DNA from: Paludibacteraceae bacterium | Lineage (GTDB): Bacteria > Bacteroidota > Bacteroidia > Bacteroidales > Paludibacteraceae | Reading direction: 5' to 3' | Assembly: GCA_024401455.1 (NCBI GenBank) | Contig: JAKSLA010000012.1 | Coordinates: 1 to 64,000, forward strand | Length of the DNA stretch: 64,000 nucleotides | Shown: positions 27,314 to 35,143 of the stretch, one piece after another | Layout: each line of letters starts with the position of its first letter | Numbering within the stretch: position 1 is the first letter of the stretch | Program-made: the position numbers and the translations under genes | The notes under the pieces: model-generated | The model's input: only the letters and a program-made list of their open reading frames with translations | Told to the model about the DNA's origin: nothing | Database searches by the model: none

Positions 27314-28024
27314 TTACTTCTTAACGATGTCGAGCAACTCAACCTCGAATTGAAGAATTGAGTTTGCAGGGATAGGACCAGCAGGTCTTTCGCCGTAACC
27401 CAACTTTGCAGGGATAGTCAACTCCCACTTTGAACCGATAGGCATCAATTGCAAAGCCTCTGTCCATCCTGGAATTACTTGGTTTACAGGGAACTCAGCA
27501 GGCTCGCCTCTTTGTACAGAACTATCAAATACAGTTCCGTCCGTCAACTTACCAGTGTAGTGAACTCTTACTACATCCTCTGCCTTTGGCTTAGCACCTG
27601 TACCTTGAGTGATGACCTTATATTGCAAACCGCTCTCTGTTACAACTACGCCATCCTTCTTCTTGTTCTCTGAAAGGAACTCCTCATTCTTCAATTGAGC
27701 CTTCATTCTCTCCTCCTCAGATGCCCTTTGGAAGTAAGTCTGCAAGAACTCCTGAATGTCATTTGGATTCATCTTGTAGTTGGCAGAATCACCCTTCAAT
27801 GCTTGAACCAAACCAACGATCATCGCATCCTTGTTGACTGATCCACCAGGGAAGTTCTCCATATTCTTTGAAAGGTCTGCACCGATATTCAAACCTAAAG
27901 CGTAGCTTACTGAGTCCATCTCATTCGCAAGCTTTGCTGTAGATGGAACAGCAGAATCAGAACATGAACTGAGGGCCAATCCTGCGAAGAGTGCTGAGCC
28001 CAAGATAAAATTTCTTTTTTTCAT
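27314..28024 (-). CDS. FKBP-type peptidyl-prolyl isomerase, lipoprotein
   Basis: 236 residues. A lipobox LSSC with Cys21 predicts a lipid-anchored envelope protein. Residues about 30-125 form the FkpA-type helical dimerisation domain (SYALGLNIGADLSKN). Residues about 140-236 form the FKBP catalytic domain (VRVHYTGKLTDGTVFDSS, PVNQVIPGWTEALQLMPIGSKW, LGYGERPAG, ILQFEVELL). It catalyses proline isomerisation and helps fold envelope proteins. It is third in a run of three paralogues. Confidence 0.94.
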   Translation of the reverse strand: MKKRNFILGSALFAGLALSSCSDSAVPSTAKLANEMDSVSYALGLNIGADLSKNMENFPGGSVNKDAMIVGLVQALKGDSANYKMNPNDIQEFLQTYFQRASEEERMKAQLKNEEFLSENKKKDGVVVTESGLQYKVITQGTGAKPKAEDVVRVHYTGKLTDGTVFDSSVQRGEPAEFPVNQVIPGWTEALQLMPIGSKWELTIPAKLGYGERPAGPIPANSILQFEVELLDIVKK

Positions 28025-28042
28025 CAGATTACTAATTATTAA

Positions 28043-28831
28043 TTACTTATTATACTTTCTTTCGTATTGGTCGAATTGGAACTTGCCCGTGTTCATCTTC
28101 TTAGGCTCGGCAACAGCCACATCCAACAACTCCACCTCAAAGATCAACACCGAATTGGCCTTGATCTTTCCACCTGCAACGGCACGGTTTCCGTAACCCA
28201 ACTCAGATGGGATGTAGAACTTGTACTTCGAACCGATAGGCATCAATTGAAGTCCTTCCGTCCAACCCTTGATGACACTGCCCAACTCAAACTCCACCGG
28301 AGCGCCGCGCTCAACAGAACTGTCGAACACCGTACCGTCAATCAATGTTCCATGATAGTTGACCTTCACCTTGTCTATGGCACGCGGCTTGATGCCGTCC
28401 GGCTTTCCCTCGCGCAATACCTCATACTGCAAACCTGAATTGGTTGTCTTCACGCTTGGATTCTTCTTGTTGTTCTCCAAGAAGATTTTCCCCTTCAAAA
28501 GGTTCTTGTCAGCCTCTTCTTTCTCAACACGTTGCGCATAACTTGTATATACCGTACCCGCCTCATCGCGCTTCAATGACATGTTAAGTGTATCGGCACG
28601 CATCGACTTTGTAAGAGCCTCTATTACGAGGTCCATATTATAGGAACCTGGCAAATTGGACAATGTTCTGCCCAAATCTTGTCCCATCAACATTCCGACA
28701 GCATAGCTGGCAGAGTCTTTGGCCGAAGTCAAGACTGCTTGAGTCTTCGTCTCCTTGTCCTTCTTCTTTGCCATAGCAGGAGAGAGTACCATACTACCGA
28801 GGAGAAGGCATGCTATAATTCTTTTATTCAT
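28043..28831 (-). CDS. FKBP-type peptidyl-prolyl isomerase, periplasmic
   Basis: 262 residues from the second Met. A cleavable signal peptide (MNKRIIACLLLGSMVLSPAMA) has no lipobox. FkpA-like helical N-domain at about 35-130, FKBP domain at about 145-245 (VKVNYHGTLIDGTVFDSSVE, VIKGWTEGLQLMPIGSKY, ELGYGNRAVA). A short basic/Gln-rich tail follows. It lies 18 bp upstream of the lipoprotein paralogue, so the three enzymes are probably co-transcribed. Confidence 0.93.
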   Translation of the reverse strand: MNKRIIACLLLGSMVLSPAMAKKKDKETKTQAVLTSAKDSASYAVGMLMGQDLGRTLSNLPGSYNMDLVIEALTKSMRADTLNMSLKRDEAGTVYTSYAQRVEKEEADKNLLKGKIFLENNKKNPSVKTTNSGLQYEVLREGKPDGIKPRAIDKVKVNYHGTLIDGTVFDSSVERGAPVEFELGSVIKGWTEGLQLMPIGSKYKFYIPSELGYGNRAVAGGKIKANSVLIFEVELLDVAVAEPKKMNTGKFQFDQYERKYNK

Positions 28832-28916
28832 ACCCATCAGTTTTTGATATTGGGTGGCTTCTAAAAGACGCCTAAATATTAAACACTAAAAATCGGAGAA
28901 TTAATAGAAAGCCCCA

Positions 28917-29501
28917 TTACAAAATCTCCAACAACTCGACGTCGAAAATCAACGTAGTGTTAGGGCCGATCAGTTCGCCTGCGCCGTGCTCGCCGTAAGC
29001 CAAGTTAGAAGGGATGTACAATCTCCACTTAGAACCTACAGGCATCAATTGAAGTGCCTCGACCCAACCTGGAATCACTTGGTTAACAGGGAAGTCTGCT
29101 GGTTGATTACGCTTGAACGAACTGTCGAACACTTGACCGTTGATCAATCTACCCTCATAGTGGCATCTTACTGTATCGGTAGCCTTAGGTTTGCTGCCTG
29201 TACCCTGAGTCAAGATTTCATATTGAAGACCGCTGGCAGTCACAACAACACCTGCCTTCTCCTTGTTCTTTGCCAAGAAAGCCTCGCCCTCCTTTTTGTT
29301 GTTCTCCACGGCCTCGGCCTGAAGTTTTGCAAAAAATTGGTTGATGACAGACTGAGCCTTCTCCATGCTCATATCAGGTGTATTGCCCTTCAACACATCA
29401 ATAAGACCTTTTGTGAAAGCGTCCGTATCGATATCTTTAAGACCAGAGTTCATAAAATTAGCGGCCATGCTAAGACCCAAAGCGTAACTTACTTCTTTCA
29501 T
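28917..29501 (-). CDS. FKBP-type peptidyl-prolyl isomerase, no signal peptide
   Basis: 194 residues from ATG 29501; the extended frame begins with GTG. It has the same FkpA-like helical domain (MKEVSYALGLSMAANFMNSG) and FKBP domain (VRCHYEGRLINGQVFDSSFK, NLAYGEHGAGE, TLIFDVELLEIL). There is no signal peptide or lipobox, so it should stay in the cytoplasm, in contrast with its two neighbours. An 85-bp gap separates it from the second gene. Confidence 0.92.
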   Translation of the reverse strand: MKEVSYALGLSMAANFMNSGLKDIDTDAFTKGLIDVLKGNTPDMSMEKAQSVINQFFAKLQAEAVENNKKEGEAFLAKNKEKAGVVVTASGLQYEILTQGTGSKPKATDTVRCHYEGRLINGQVFDSSFKRNQPADFPVNQVIPGWVEALQLMPVGSKWRLYIPSNLAYGEHGAGELIGPNTTLIFDVELLEIL

Positions 29502-29859
29502 TAGAATATATAGTTTTGAAAAGCGGACCACGGCTAATCGGTTCTCTCACAATAGGAACCTGCCATCCGTCGCGCCGTTATTATCAATAAAGGCCCTCTA
29601 TGCGAGGCCCAACAAATTATCTTGCGAATATAACCTATTTATTTGAGACGATGTTTCTTTTTGCAAAAATTAAGCTTTTATAGAGTGGTTTTTGTGAAAG
29701 GAGAATTCTTTTTCTACGTTTTTCATGAACCCGGACCTAATTATTAGGTAGGCTATGAAATATGGAAACGAAGGGAAAATCGTATATTTGCAAAATATAG
29801 AAGTCCCTTAAAAACATTGACCCCAATTCTAAAATATTGGCAAAACAAAAAAAGGAATT
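29502..29859. other. Divergent intergenic region
   Basis: About 360 bp between the leftward FKBP cluster and the rightward DUF4268 gene. It holds a rightward TATATTTG box (29783-29790) and a short GGCCCTC...GAGGCCC imperfect hairpin near 29592-29612. I see no convincing leftward promoter and no ORF. Confidence 0.45.
29783..29790 (+). promoter_or_regulatory. Candidate -7 promoter box for the DUF4268 gene
   Basis: TATATTTG, a full match to TAnnTTTG, followed by GCAAAATA, 69 bp before the start codon. The TTTG box is weak. Confidence 0.5.
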
Positions 29860-30330
29860 ATGTATTCAAGAGAAGAAGAAAAGATATTAAAACGCGACTT
29901 TTGGAATGGATTCTCCGAATTCTGCGAAAAACTTCCACGATTCAAATATCGCAAGAAGAAATGGATTCTCTACAACACTAAAATCAAAGGCATCGAAATG
30001 AAATTTGACGCCAATAGAGAGGGCGCCTACGTCATCTTCGAAATGAACCACCCCAACGAAGACATCCGTTTGGAAATGATGGCTTTAATGGAGAAATACA
30101 AGGTCATTGTGGAACAATACTTTCCGGAGGCGGAGTGGGAAATGCTCCACATCAAACCTTGCGGAACCCCCGTTTCACGCATATACAAGCATAAAGGGGG
30201 ACTCGACATCCATAAAAAAGAACAATGGCCAGAGTTCTACCCTTTCCTCTCTCGCGAGATGAACCAGTTGGAAAAGGCCTTCAACGAACTCCGCGACCTT
30301 CTGGAAGAAATATTGCATGAAAAATTGTAG
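29860..30330 (+). CDS. DUF4268 domain protein
   Basis: 156 residues, a stand-alone DUF4268 domain: LKRDFWNGFSEFCEKLP, the mixed strand block KWILYNTKIKGIEMKFDANREGAYVIFEM and the C-terminal EFYPFLSREMNQLEKAFNELRDLLEE. In larger proteins this domain is fused to restriction-type modules, but the short form has no known role. An intergenic palindrome array directly follows the stop codon. Confidence 0.82.
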   Translation: MYSREEEKILKRDFWNGFSEFCEKLPRFKYRKKKWILYNTKIKGIEMKFDANREGAYVIFEMNHPNEDIRLEMMALMEKYKVIVEQYFPEAEWEMLHIKPCGTPVSRIYKHKGGLDIHKKEQWPEFYPFLSREMNQLEKAFNELRDLLEEILHEKL

Positions 30331-30413
30331 AGACGCACCCATGGTGCGCCTAAAATCATGGTGCGCCTAAAATGACGTAAGAAAATTTTAAAGACGCACC
30401 GTGGTGCGTCTCT
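30328..30413. repeat. Cluster of intergenic palindromic repeats
   Basis: Three elements are seen. The first is TAGAGACGCACCCATGGTGCGCCT (30328-30351, here described by its arms GACGCACC and GGTGCG). The second is a half copy, ATGGTGCGCCT, near 30357-30367. The third has perfect 9-bp arms, AGACGCACC and GGTGCGTCT, at 30392-30411. The element at 78-106 is related. The repeat ends 12 bp before the next gene's -7 promoter box. Confidence 0.75.
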
Positions 30414-30424
30414 ATAAAAAAAAC

Positions 30425-30432
30425 TATCTTTG
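30425..30432 (+). promoter_or_regulatory. Candidate -7 promoter box for the PASTA/rluD operon
   Basis: TATCTTTG, a full TAnnTTTG match, 28 bp before the ATG at 30461. The upstream box would fall inside the palindromic repeat and reads TGGT. Confidence 0.55.
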
Positions 30433-30460
30433 CCCAACGGCAAACTTTAAGAAACAAACA

Positions 30461-31342
30461 ATGGCAAACTCGACAGAAAAGACCAAAGGGAAATCAAGCA
30501 TCTGGAAAAAGATTTTCTTAAATGCGTTTACTCTAAATATCGTAGCCGCTCTTGCAGTCATTGTAGGCGCCTACTTCGGCACACTCTACTGGCTTGACAG
30601 CTACACTAACCACGGAGAAGAGATTGTGGTTCCTGACTTAAACGGAATGACAGCCGATGAAGCAGCGGAAATGCTGAAAGCAAAGAACCTCTACTACGAG
30701 ATCGTCGATTCCCTCTACGTCAATGGAATGAAGGCCAATGCCGTCGTCGAACAAACACCTGCTGCCGGAAGCAAGGTGAAGGAGGAAAGAACCGTTTTCT
30801 TGGTCATCAACTCCAACATTCCCCGCAAGGTGGCACTCCCCGACTTGGTGGAGGTTTCCGTAAGACAAGCAGAGGCTATCGTCAAATCTATCGGATTGAC
30901 GGTAAGTGACTACGAATACGTTCCTTCCGAATACAAAGGATTGGTGGAGGATGTAAAATACAACAACCAGATCATCTCTTCCGGCACACGCATCCCCGTG
31001 GGAGCATCCATCGTCTTCTGCGTAGGATTGGGATTGAGCAATGAGGAAGTCCCTGTCATCAGTTTGCGCGGACTCACATTGGAACAAGCCAAAGAGCGGG
31101 CTCACTCTGCCTCAATGAACGTTGGCTCCGTCTTCTACGACGAACAACCCAAATCTGACATAGAGAAGTCCATTTACATAGTTTACAAACAGCAACCCAT
31201 CACGGGTAGAAGCGTAAAGTTGGGCAAACCCATCACCGTATATCTCACTAAAGACAGAAAACTCTTAGAAGAGGTCGAAGAGGTCTATGTTGACTCAACA
31301 GAAACACAAGCACCAAACGAAGAAGAGCTACTCCTACAATGA
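30461..31342 (+). CDS. PASTA-domain membrane protein
   Basis: 293 residues from ATG 30461, the start that follows the promoter. An N-terminal membrane helix (about 20-40) is followed by three PASTA domains at about 55-115, 120-190 and 195-265, with IVVPDLNGMTADEAAEMLKAKN, KVALPDLVEVSVRQAEAIVKSIG and VPVISLRGLTLEQAKERA. PASTA domains bind peptidoglycan or beta-lactam-like compounds. Here no kinase or penicillin-binding domain is attached. It overlaps rluD by 4 bp. Confidence 0.9.
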   Translation: MANSTEKTKGKSSIWKKIFLNAFTLNIVAALAVIVGAYFGTLYWLDSYTNHGEEIVVPDLNGMTADEAAEMLKAKNLYYEIVDSLYVNGMKANAVVEQTPAAGSKVKEERTVFLVINSNIPRKVALPDLVEVSVRQAEAIVKSIGLTVSDYEYVPSEYKGLVEDVKYNNQIISSGTRIPVGASIVFCVGLGLSNEEVPVISLRGLTLEQAKERAHSASMNVGSVFYDEQPKSDIEKSIYIVYKQQPITGRSVKLGKPITVYLTKDRKLLEEVEEVYVDSTETQAPNEEELLLQ

Positions 31343-32424
31343 TAGACGAAACTAATTTCATGGGCGAAGAGAGCCTTGACGACGAACAAGAAGAGATGGG
31401 AGTGGGCCATGACGGCCAATTCCATGAGCATTTCCGTTTCACCGTCGAAAAAGGGCATAGCCTCCTACGCATAGACAAGTATTTGGTGAACTGCATGTCA
31501 CAGATTTCCCGCAACCGCATTCAAGATGCGGCTGATGCAGGCTGCATATTGGTCAACGGGAAAGCCGTGAAGTCCAACTACCGCGTAAAGCCGTTGGACG
31601 TCATCTCCATCATGCTCTCCTACCCGCCGTCCGACTTTGAAATCATTCCTCAAGAGATTCCGCTCGACATCGTGTATGAGGACAAAGACATCATCCTCGT
31701 CAACAAGAAGCCAGGTATCGTGGTACACCCTGGATTCGGAAACTTTCAAGGCACACTGCTCAACGCTTTGGCTTGGCACCTGAAGGACGACCCCGACTTT
31801 GACGTGAACGATCCGCGTTTAGGCTTGGTCCACCGCATAGACAAAGACACGTCCGGGCTGCTGATCATCGCTAAAAACGAAGATGCCAAGACTCACTTGG
31901 GAAAACAGTTCTTCAACAAGACTACTCAACGACGTTACAATGCCCTCGTTTGGGGAAACATACAGGAAGATGAAGGCACCATTCGTGGCGACCTCGGACG
32001 CGACCCACGCGACCGCATGCTCTTCACCGTCTTCCCCGAAGGCGAGAATCCGAATGCGAAACATGCCGTAACCCACTACAAAGTATTGGAACGTTTCGGC
32101 TATGTGACATTGGTGGAATGCCGCTTGGAGACAGGCCGTACACACCAAATCAGGGTCCACATGAAGCATATCGGCCACACCCTCTTCAACGACGAGCGCT
32201 ATGGCGGACACGAGATTATCCGCGGCACTACGGCCCCTAAATACAAACAATTCGTAGAAAACTGCTTTGAGGTTTGCCCAAGGCAGGCTCTACACGCCAA
32301 AACATTGGGATTCGTCCACCCCCGCACCAACGAGGAGATGCACTTCAACTCTGAACTGCCCAATGACATGGCACAACTCATCGAAAAATGGAGAATATAT
32401 GCTAAAGCAAATGGGTTAGTATAA
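31339..32424 (+). CDS. rluD: RluA-family 23S rRNA pseudouridine synthase
   Basis: 361 residues. S4 RNA-binding domain at about 40-100 (SLLRIDKYLVNCMSQISRNR, GCILVNGKAVKSNYRV), then the RluA catalytic domain. The signature HRIDKDTSGL gives catalytic Asp168. The segment RTHQIRVHMKHIGHTLFNDERYGG is also typical. The RluD/RluC family modifies uridines in the large ribosomal subunit. Its start overlaps the upstream stop as ATGA. The name rluD rests on overall similarity; another RluA-type target is possible. Confidence 0.92.
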   Translation: MIDETNFMGEESLDDEQEEMGVGHDGQFHEHFRFTVEKGHSLLRIDKYLVNCMSQISRNRIQDAADAGCILVNGKAVKSNYRVKPLDVISIMLSYPPSDFEIIPQEIPLDIVYEDKDIILVNKKPGIVVHPGFGNFQGTLLNALAWHLKDDPDFDVNDPRLGLVHRIDKDTSGLLIIAKNEDAKTHLGKQFFNKTTQRRYNALVWGNIQEDEGTIRGDLGRDPRDRMLFTVFPEGENPNAKHAVTHYKVLERFGYVTLVECRLETGRTHQIRVHMKHIGHTLFNDERYGGHEIIRGTTAPKYKQFVENCFEVCPRQALHAKTLGFVHPRTNEEMHFNSELPNDMAQLIEKWRIYAKANGLV

Positions 32425-32508
32425 GGCTCCTTGAATATTAACCATAGGGAATTTGAAAAAAAATCAAAAAAAAGACATTGACAATGGTCAATTGTCCTTT
32501 TTTTTCTC

Positions 32509-32516
32509 TACATTTG
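32509..32516 (+). promoter_or_regulatory. Candidate -7 promoter box of the repeat-rich lipoprotein gene
   Basis: TACATTTG matches TAnnTTTG and leaves a leader of about 65 nt. Just upstream, GACAAT (32480-32485) and ATTGTC (32491-32496) form a small inverted repeat around GGTCA that could be an operator. Confidence 0.5.
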
Positions 32517-32584
32517 CACCGCTTAAATAAATTAAGCAGAACCATTTATTAACTAATAACAAAACGCATAATTGAAATTAAATT

Positions 32585-33502
32585 ATGAAAAAGATTTTTT
32601 ACTTTGTAGCAATGTTCGCTATGTTGAACTTGGCTACAACTTCTTGTTCTAAGGATGACGATGATAACAAGGACAAGAACAACACAGAGAACACTGACAA
32701 CGGTGGTAACAACAACGGTGGCAACACTAACAACGGCGGCAACGAGAATGGTGGCAACACTAACAACGGTGGCAACGAGAACGGTGGTAACACTAACAAC
32801 GGTGGCAACGAGAACGGCGGCAACACTAACAGTCTCCCTGCTAACCCAATCGTTGTTAAGCAATCAGGCGACTTCACTATCTCTATGAATGGTGAGAATG
32901 GTGTAGCTGTTCCAGGTGAGGAAGTTAGCATCTCTTTCGATCGCTTCCCTACTAACCTCGCTGATTTCCAACGCACATACGATGAGTTGAAGCTCACTAT
33001 GGGTGGTGTTATTGTTGGTAACTTGATGGCTTACCACTTGTACTACTATGACAATGCAGTTGGTACTGCAGCTATTAAGCTTTGTAACTACGAGAACAAT
33101 GTTAACTCTGTAACTTCAAGACTTCACGAGAAGTTCAACAAGAACAGAATTTCTGACTCATACTGCGAGCCTTACTTGGTAGCTAGCTACTTGGAGGGTG
33201 CTTCTCCATTGAACGCATACCACCCAACTAAGCCTTACACTGTTAAGCTTCGTATGCACCCATCTGATGCAAGAGCACCTCAAACTGGTGGATTCTCTTT
33301 CACTGGTGTTGACTACACAATCCAAATCTGGTGTAATGGTGTTAAGAACGAGGATGGCACTTATGGAACTTGGCGTAATGTTGAGGTTTTGGCTAAGAAG
33401 GGTATCAAGGACTTCACAATGTTCAACTGCCCAAGCTTGTACGTAGGTGTAGCTCAAATCTCATTCTTGGCTGATCCTGAGAATTTCGAGGAACTTAAAT
33501 AA
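32585..33502 (+). CDS. Lipoprotein with Asn/Gly-rich tandem repeats
   Basis: 305 residues. Lipobox TTSC gives Cys21, followed by an acidic KDDDDNKD stretch. Residues about 39-82 are low-complexity, with NGGNENGGNTN units repeated three times as 33-bp DNA repeats (32723-32821). The C-terminal domain (about 90-305) is not recognised. It contains many beta-type stretches such as GDFTISMNGENGVAVPGEEVSISF. Codon choice is very uniform and favours a small codon set, which suggests high expression. A strong terminator follows. Probably a surface-exposed lipoprotein, given the SCSKDDDD context. Confidence 0.85.
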   Translation: MKKIFYFVAMFAMLNLATTSCSKDDDDNKDKNNTENTDNGGNNNGGNTNNGGNENGGNTNNGGNENGGNTNNGGNENGGNTNSLPANPIVVKQSGDFTISMNGENGVAVPGEEVSISFDRFPTNLADFQRTYDELKLTMGGVIVGNLMAYHLYYYDNAVGTAAIKLCNYENNVNSVTSRLHEKFNKNRISDSYCEPYLVASYLEGASPLNAYHPTKPYTVKLRMHPSDARAPQTGGFSFTGVDYTIQIWCNGVKNEDGTYGTWRNVEVLAKKGIKDFTMFNCPSLYVGVAQISFLADPENFEELK

Positions 33503-33524
33503 TTAGGGATTTCCTAAACAACAT

Positions 33525-33555
33525 AGCCCTTGCAGTCCTTCTGCAAGGGCTTTTT
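33525..33555 (+). terminator. Terminator of the repeat-rich lipoprotein gene
   Basis: Perfect 11-bp stem AGCCCTTGCAG / CTGCAAGGGCT with a five-base loop (TCCTT), followed by TTTTG. Confidence 0.92.
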
Positions 33556-33651
33556 GTTTGTTAGACGCAAGCCGAGTGGCAAGACCAAAGAGATTAGCTA
33601 TTGTAGAAATCAATCACTCTGATTTTTCTTTATTATTTCGTGAAAAATGAT

Positions 33652-33659
33652 TATGTTTG
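33652..33659 (+). promoter_or_regulatory. Candidate -7 promoter box of the rpn gene
   Basis: TATGTTTG, a full TAnnTTTG match, 17 bp before the ATG at 33677. A clear upstream box is not seen. Confidence 0.45.
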
Positions 33660-33676
33660 CGAAAAATGAAAGTGTT

Positions 33677-34591
33677 ATGGCAAAGTTTATCAATCCCCTC
33701 ACCGATGTCGGCTTCAAACGCATATTTGGAGACAAGGAAATCATGCTTAGTTTCTTGAATTCCTTGTTTGAAGGAGAGTTCGTCATCAAGGATCTCGAAT
33801 ACCTCGATAAAGAGCAAGAGGCTTTGCCCGGCGATGAACGGAACATCATCTACGATCTGTTCTGCAAAACAGATGCGGGTATGGAATTCATTGTTGAAAT
33901 GCAGTGCCGCAGCCAATTGTATTTTCGCGAGAGAATTCTATACTACATGTCAAGGGCAATAGCAGGTCAAGGGATGAAAGGCGATGAATGGAATTATAAA
34001 CTCATGCCTGTTTATGGAGTCTATTTTATGAATTTCAGCATCACTAATGACGGACATATACTTGACGATATATCTTTGTACTCGAAGGCTGATCTGAAGG
34101 ATGGGGTTAATGCAAAACCTTTCACCGACAAAATTAGAGCGATTACAATTGATATGCACGCTTTCAACAAAATGCAGTCTAATTGTAAAACGACATTAGA
34201 CCAGTGGATTTACAACATTAAAAACATGGAAGGTATGACAGCAATGCCATTTAAAGACAAGAATAATATATTTGCACATCTGGAAACTCTTTCAGACTAT
34301 TATGCCATGGATCCGGAAGATCGCAAACTTTACGATTCGGCCTTACGACGTAGTAGAGACTATTACGCTACGATAGAGAGTGCAAAAGTTGAGGGCCGCG
34401 ACGAAGGCCGCGTTGAGGGTCGGGCCGAAGGTCGCATTGAAGGTCGGGCTGAGGGTCGCGTTGAGGGTCGGGCCGAAGGTCGCGTTGAAACTAATGTTGC
34501 CAATGCTCGAGAAATGAAAAAATTAGGTGTTGATTACTTAATTATCTCGAAAGTCACTGGGTTGTCTAACGACGAGATAGAAAAATTGTAG
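33677..34591 (+). CDS. Rpn family PD-(D/E)XK nuclease, full-length
   Basis: 304 residues from ATG 33677 (MAKFINPLTDVGFKRIFGDKEI, the family start). The nuclease core lies at about 15-180 with Asp60 and Glu74/Gln76 in YDLFCKTDAGMEFIVEMQ. The C-terminal helix (about 239-270) carries eight EGRx tetrapeptides, followed by ETNVANAREMKKLGVDYLIISKVTGLSNDEI. Published work on E. coli Rpn proteins showed that the C-terminal part is translated separately (RpnS) and blocks the toxic full-length nuclease, with variable tetrapeptide repeats; they act against phage. Here Met187 (34235) is an in-frame internal ATG that would give such a product. Confidence 0.9.
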   Translation: MAKFINPLTDVGFKRIFGDKEIMLSFLNSLFEGEFVIKDLEYLDKEQEALPGDERNIIYDLFCKTDAGMEFIVEMQCRSQLYFRERILYYMSRAIAGQGMKGDEWNYKLMPVYGVYFMNFSITNDGHILDDISLYSKADLKDGVNAKPFTDKIRAITIDMHAFNKMQSNCKTTLDQWIYNIKNMEGMTAMPFKDKNNIFAHLETLSDYYAMDPEDRKLYDSALRRSRDYYATIESAKVEGRDEGRVEGRAEGRIEGRAEGRVEGRAEGRVETNVANAREMKKLGVDYLIISKVTGLSNDEIEKL

Positions 34592-34596
34592 CGTAC
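34233..34596 (+). repeat. 364-bp direct repeat, copy 1 (3' part of rpn)
   Basis: This stretch recurs at 34776-35139 with no difference that I can see by eye. It covers the internal ATG, the EGRx repeats, the C-terminus, the stop codon and five more bases. The offset is 543 bp. Confidence 0.9.
34391..34486 (+). repeat. 12-bp tandem repeats coding eight EGRx tetrapeptides
   Basis: Eight near-identical 12-bp units (GAAGGTCGGGCT-like) within the rpn gene. Their twins are at 34934-35029. In published Rpn families the copy number of such tetrapeptides varies between strains. Confidence 0.85.
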
Positions 34597-34618
34597 CTTT
34601 CACCTCAACCTATCAATT

Positions 34619-34766
34619 TTAGCCCGGGAAGAATCCCAATAGTTTGGCAAATGCTGGCAACATTTGCCAGTTCTTGACTATCCCATATCTGTTATATGGC
34701 GCATAACTCCAAAAGGAGATGACTTTCTTCTCATAATAGAACGGACGATCCGGGACTGAAAAAATC
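34619..34766 (-). pseudogene. Diverged 3' fragment of a GT2 glycosyltransferase
   Basis: The minus strand reads FYYEKKVISFWSYAPYNRYG, then IVKNWQMLPAFAKLLGFFPG and stop. This is the C-terminus of the complete glycosyltransferase at 35144-36016 with about a dozen changes. The fragment lacks the catalytic domain. It sits between the two copies of the rpn 3' end, at the same distance from copy 1 as the intact gene lies from copy 2. Confidence 0.8.
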
Positions 34767-34775
34767 TAAAAAATA

Positions 34776-35139
34776 GTATGACAGCAATGCCATTTAAAGA
34801 CAAGAATAATATATTTGCACATCTGGAAACTCTTTCAGACTATTATGCCATGGATCCGGAAGATCGCAAACTTTACGATTCGGCCTTACGACGTAGTAGA
34901 GACTATTACGCTACGATAGAGAGTGCAAAAGTTGAGGGCCGCGACGAAGGCCGCGTTGAGGGTCGGGCCGAAGGTCGCATTGAAGGTCGGGCTGAGGGTC
35001 GCGTTGAGGGTCGGGCCGAAGGTCGCGTTGAAACTAATGTTGCCAATGCTCGAGAAATGAAAAAATTAGGTGTTGATTACTTAATTATCTCGAAAGTCAC
35101 TGGGTTGTCTAACGACGAGATAGAAAAATTGTAGCGTAC
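34776..35139 (+). repeat. 364-bp direct repeat, copy 2 (free-standing rpn 3' part)
   Basis: Second copy of 34233-34596. It ends 5 bp short of the next gene's stop codon and carries the free-standing C-terminal ORF. Confidence 0.9.
34778..35134 (+). CDS. Free-standing Rpn C-terminal domain (RpnS-like, candidate antitoxin)
   Basis: 118 residues, identical to the last 118 residues of the Rpn protein. It opens with the same ATG (MTAMPFKDKNN) and an A-rich leader (AAAAAATCTAAAAAATAGT) that suits Bacteroidetes initiation. It contains the eight EGRx repeats at 53-84. No nuclease residues are included. By analogy with the published internal RpnS products it could act as an immunity or regulatory protein. 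It could equally be a silent leftover of a duplication. No promoter is clear just upstream. Confidence 0.65.
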   Translation: MTAMPFKDKNNIFAHLETLSDYYAMDPEDRKLYDSALRRSRDYYATIESAKVEGRDEGRVEGRAEGRIEGRAEGRVEGRAEGRVETNVANAREMKKLGVDYLIISKVTGLSNDEIEKL

Positions 35140-35143
35140 TATC

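Noticed and set aside
33677..35139. Rpn gene as an insertion sequence transposase
   Set aside because: Rpn proteins were once annotated as putative transposases, but no inverted repeats or target duplication border the gene. The nuclease/immunity reading fits better.
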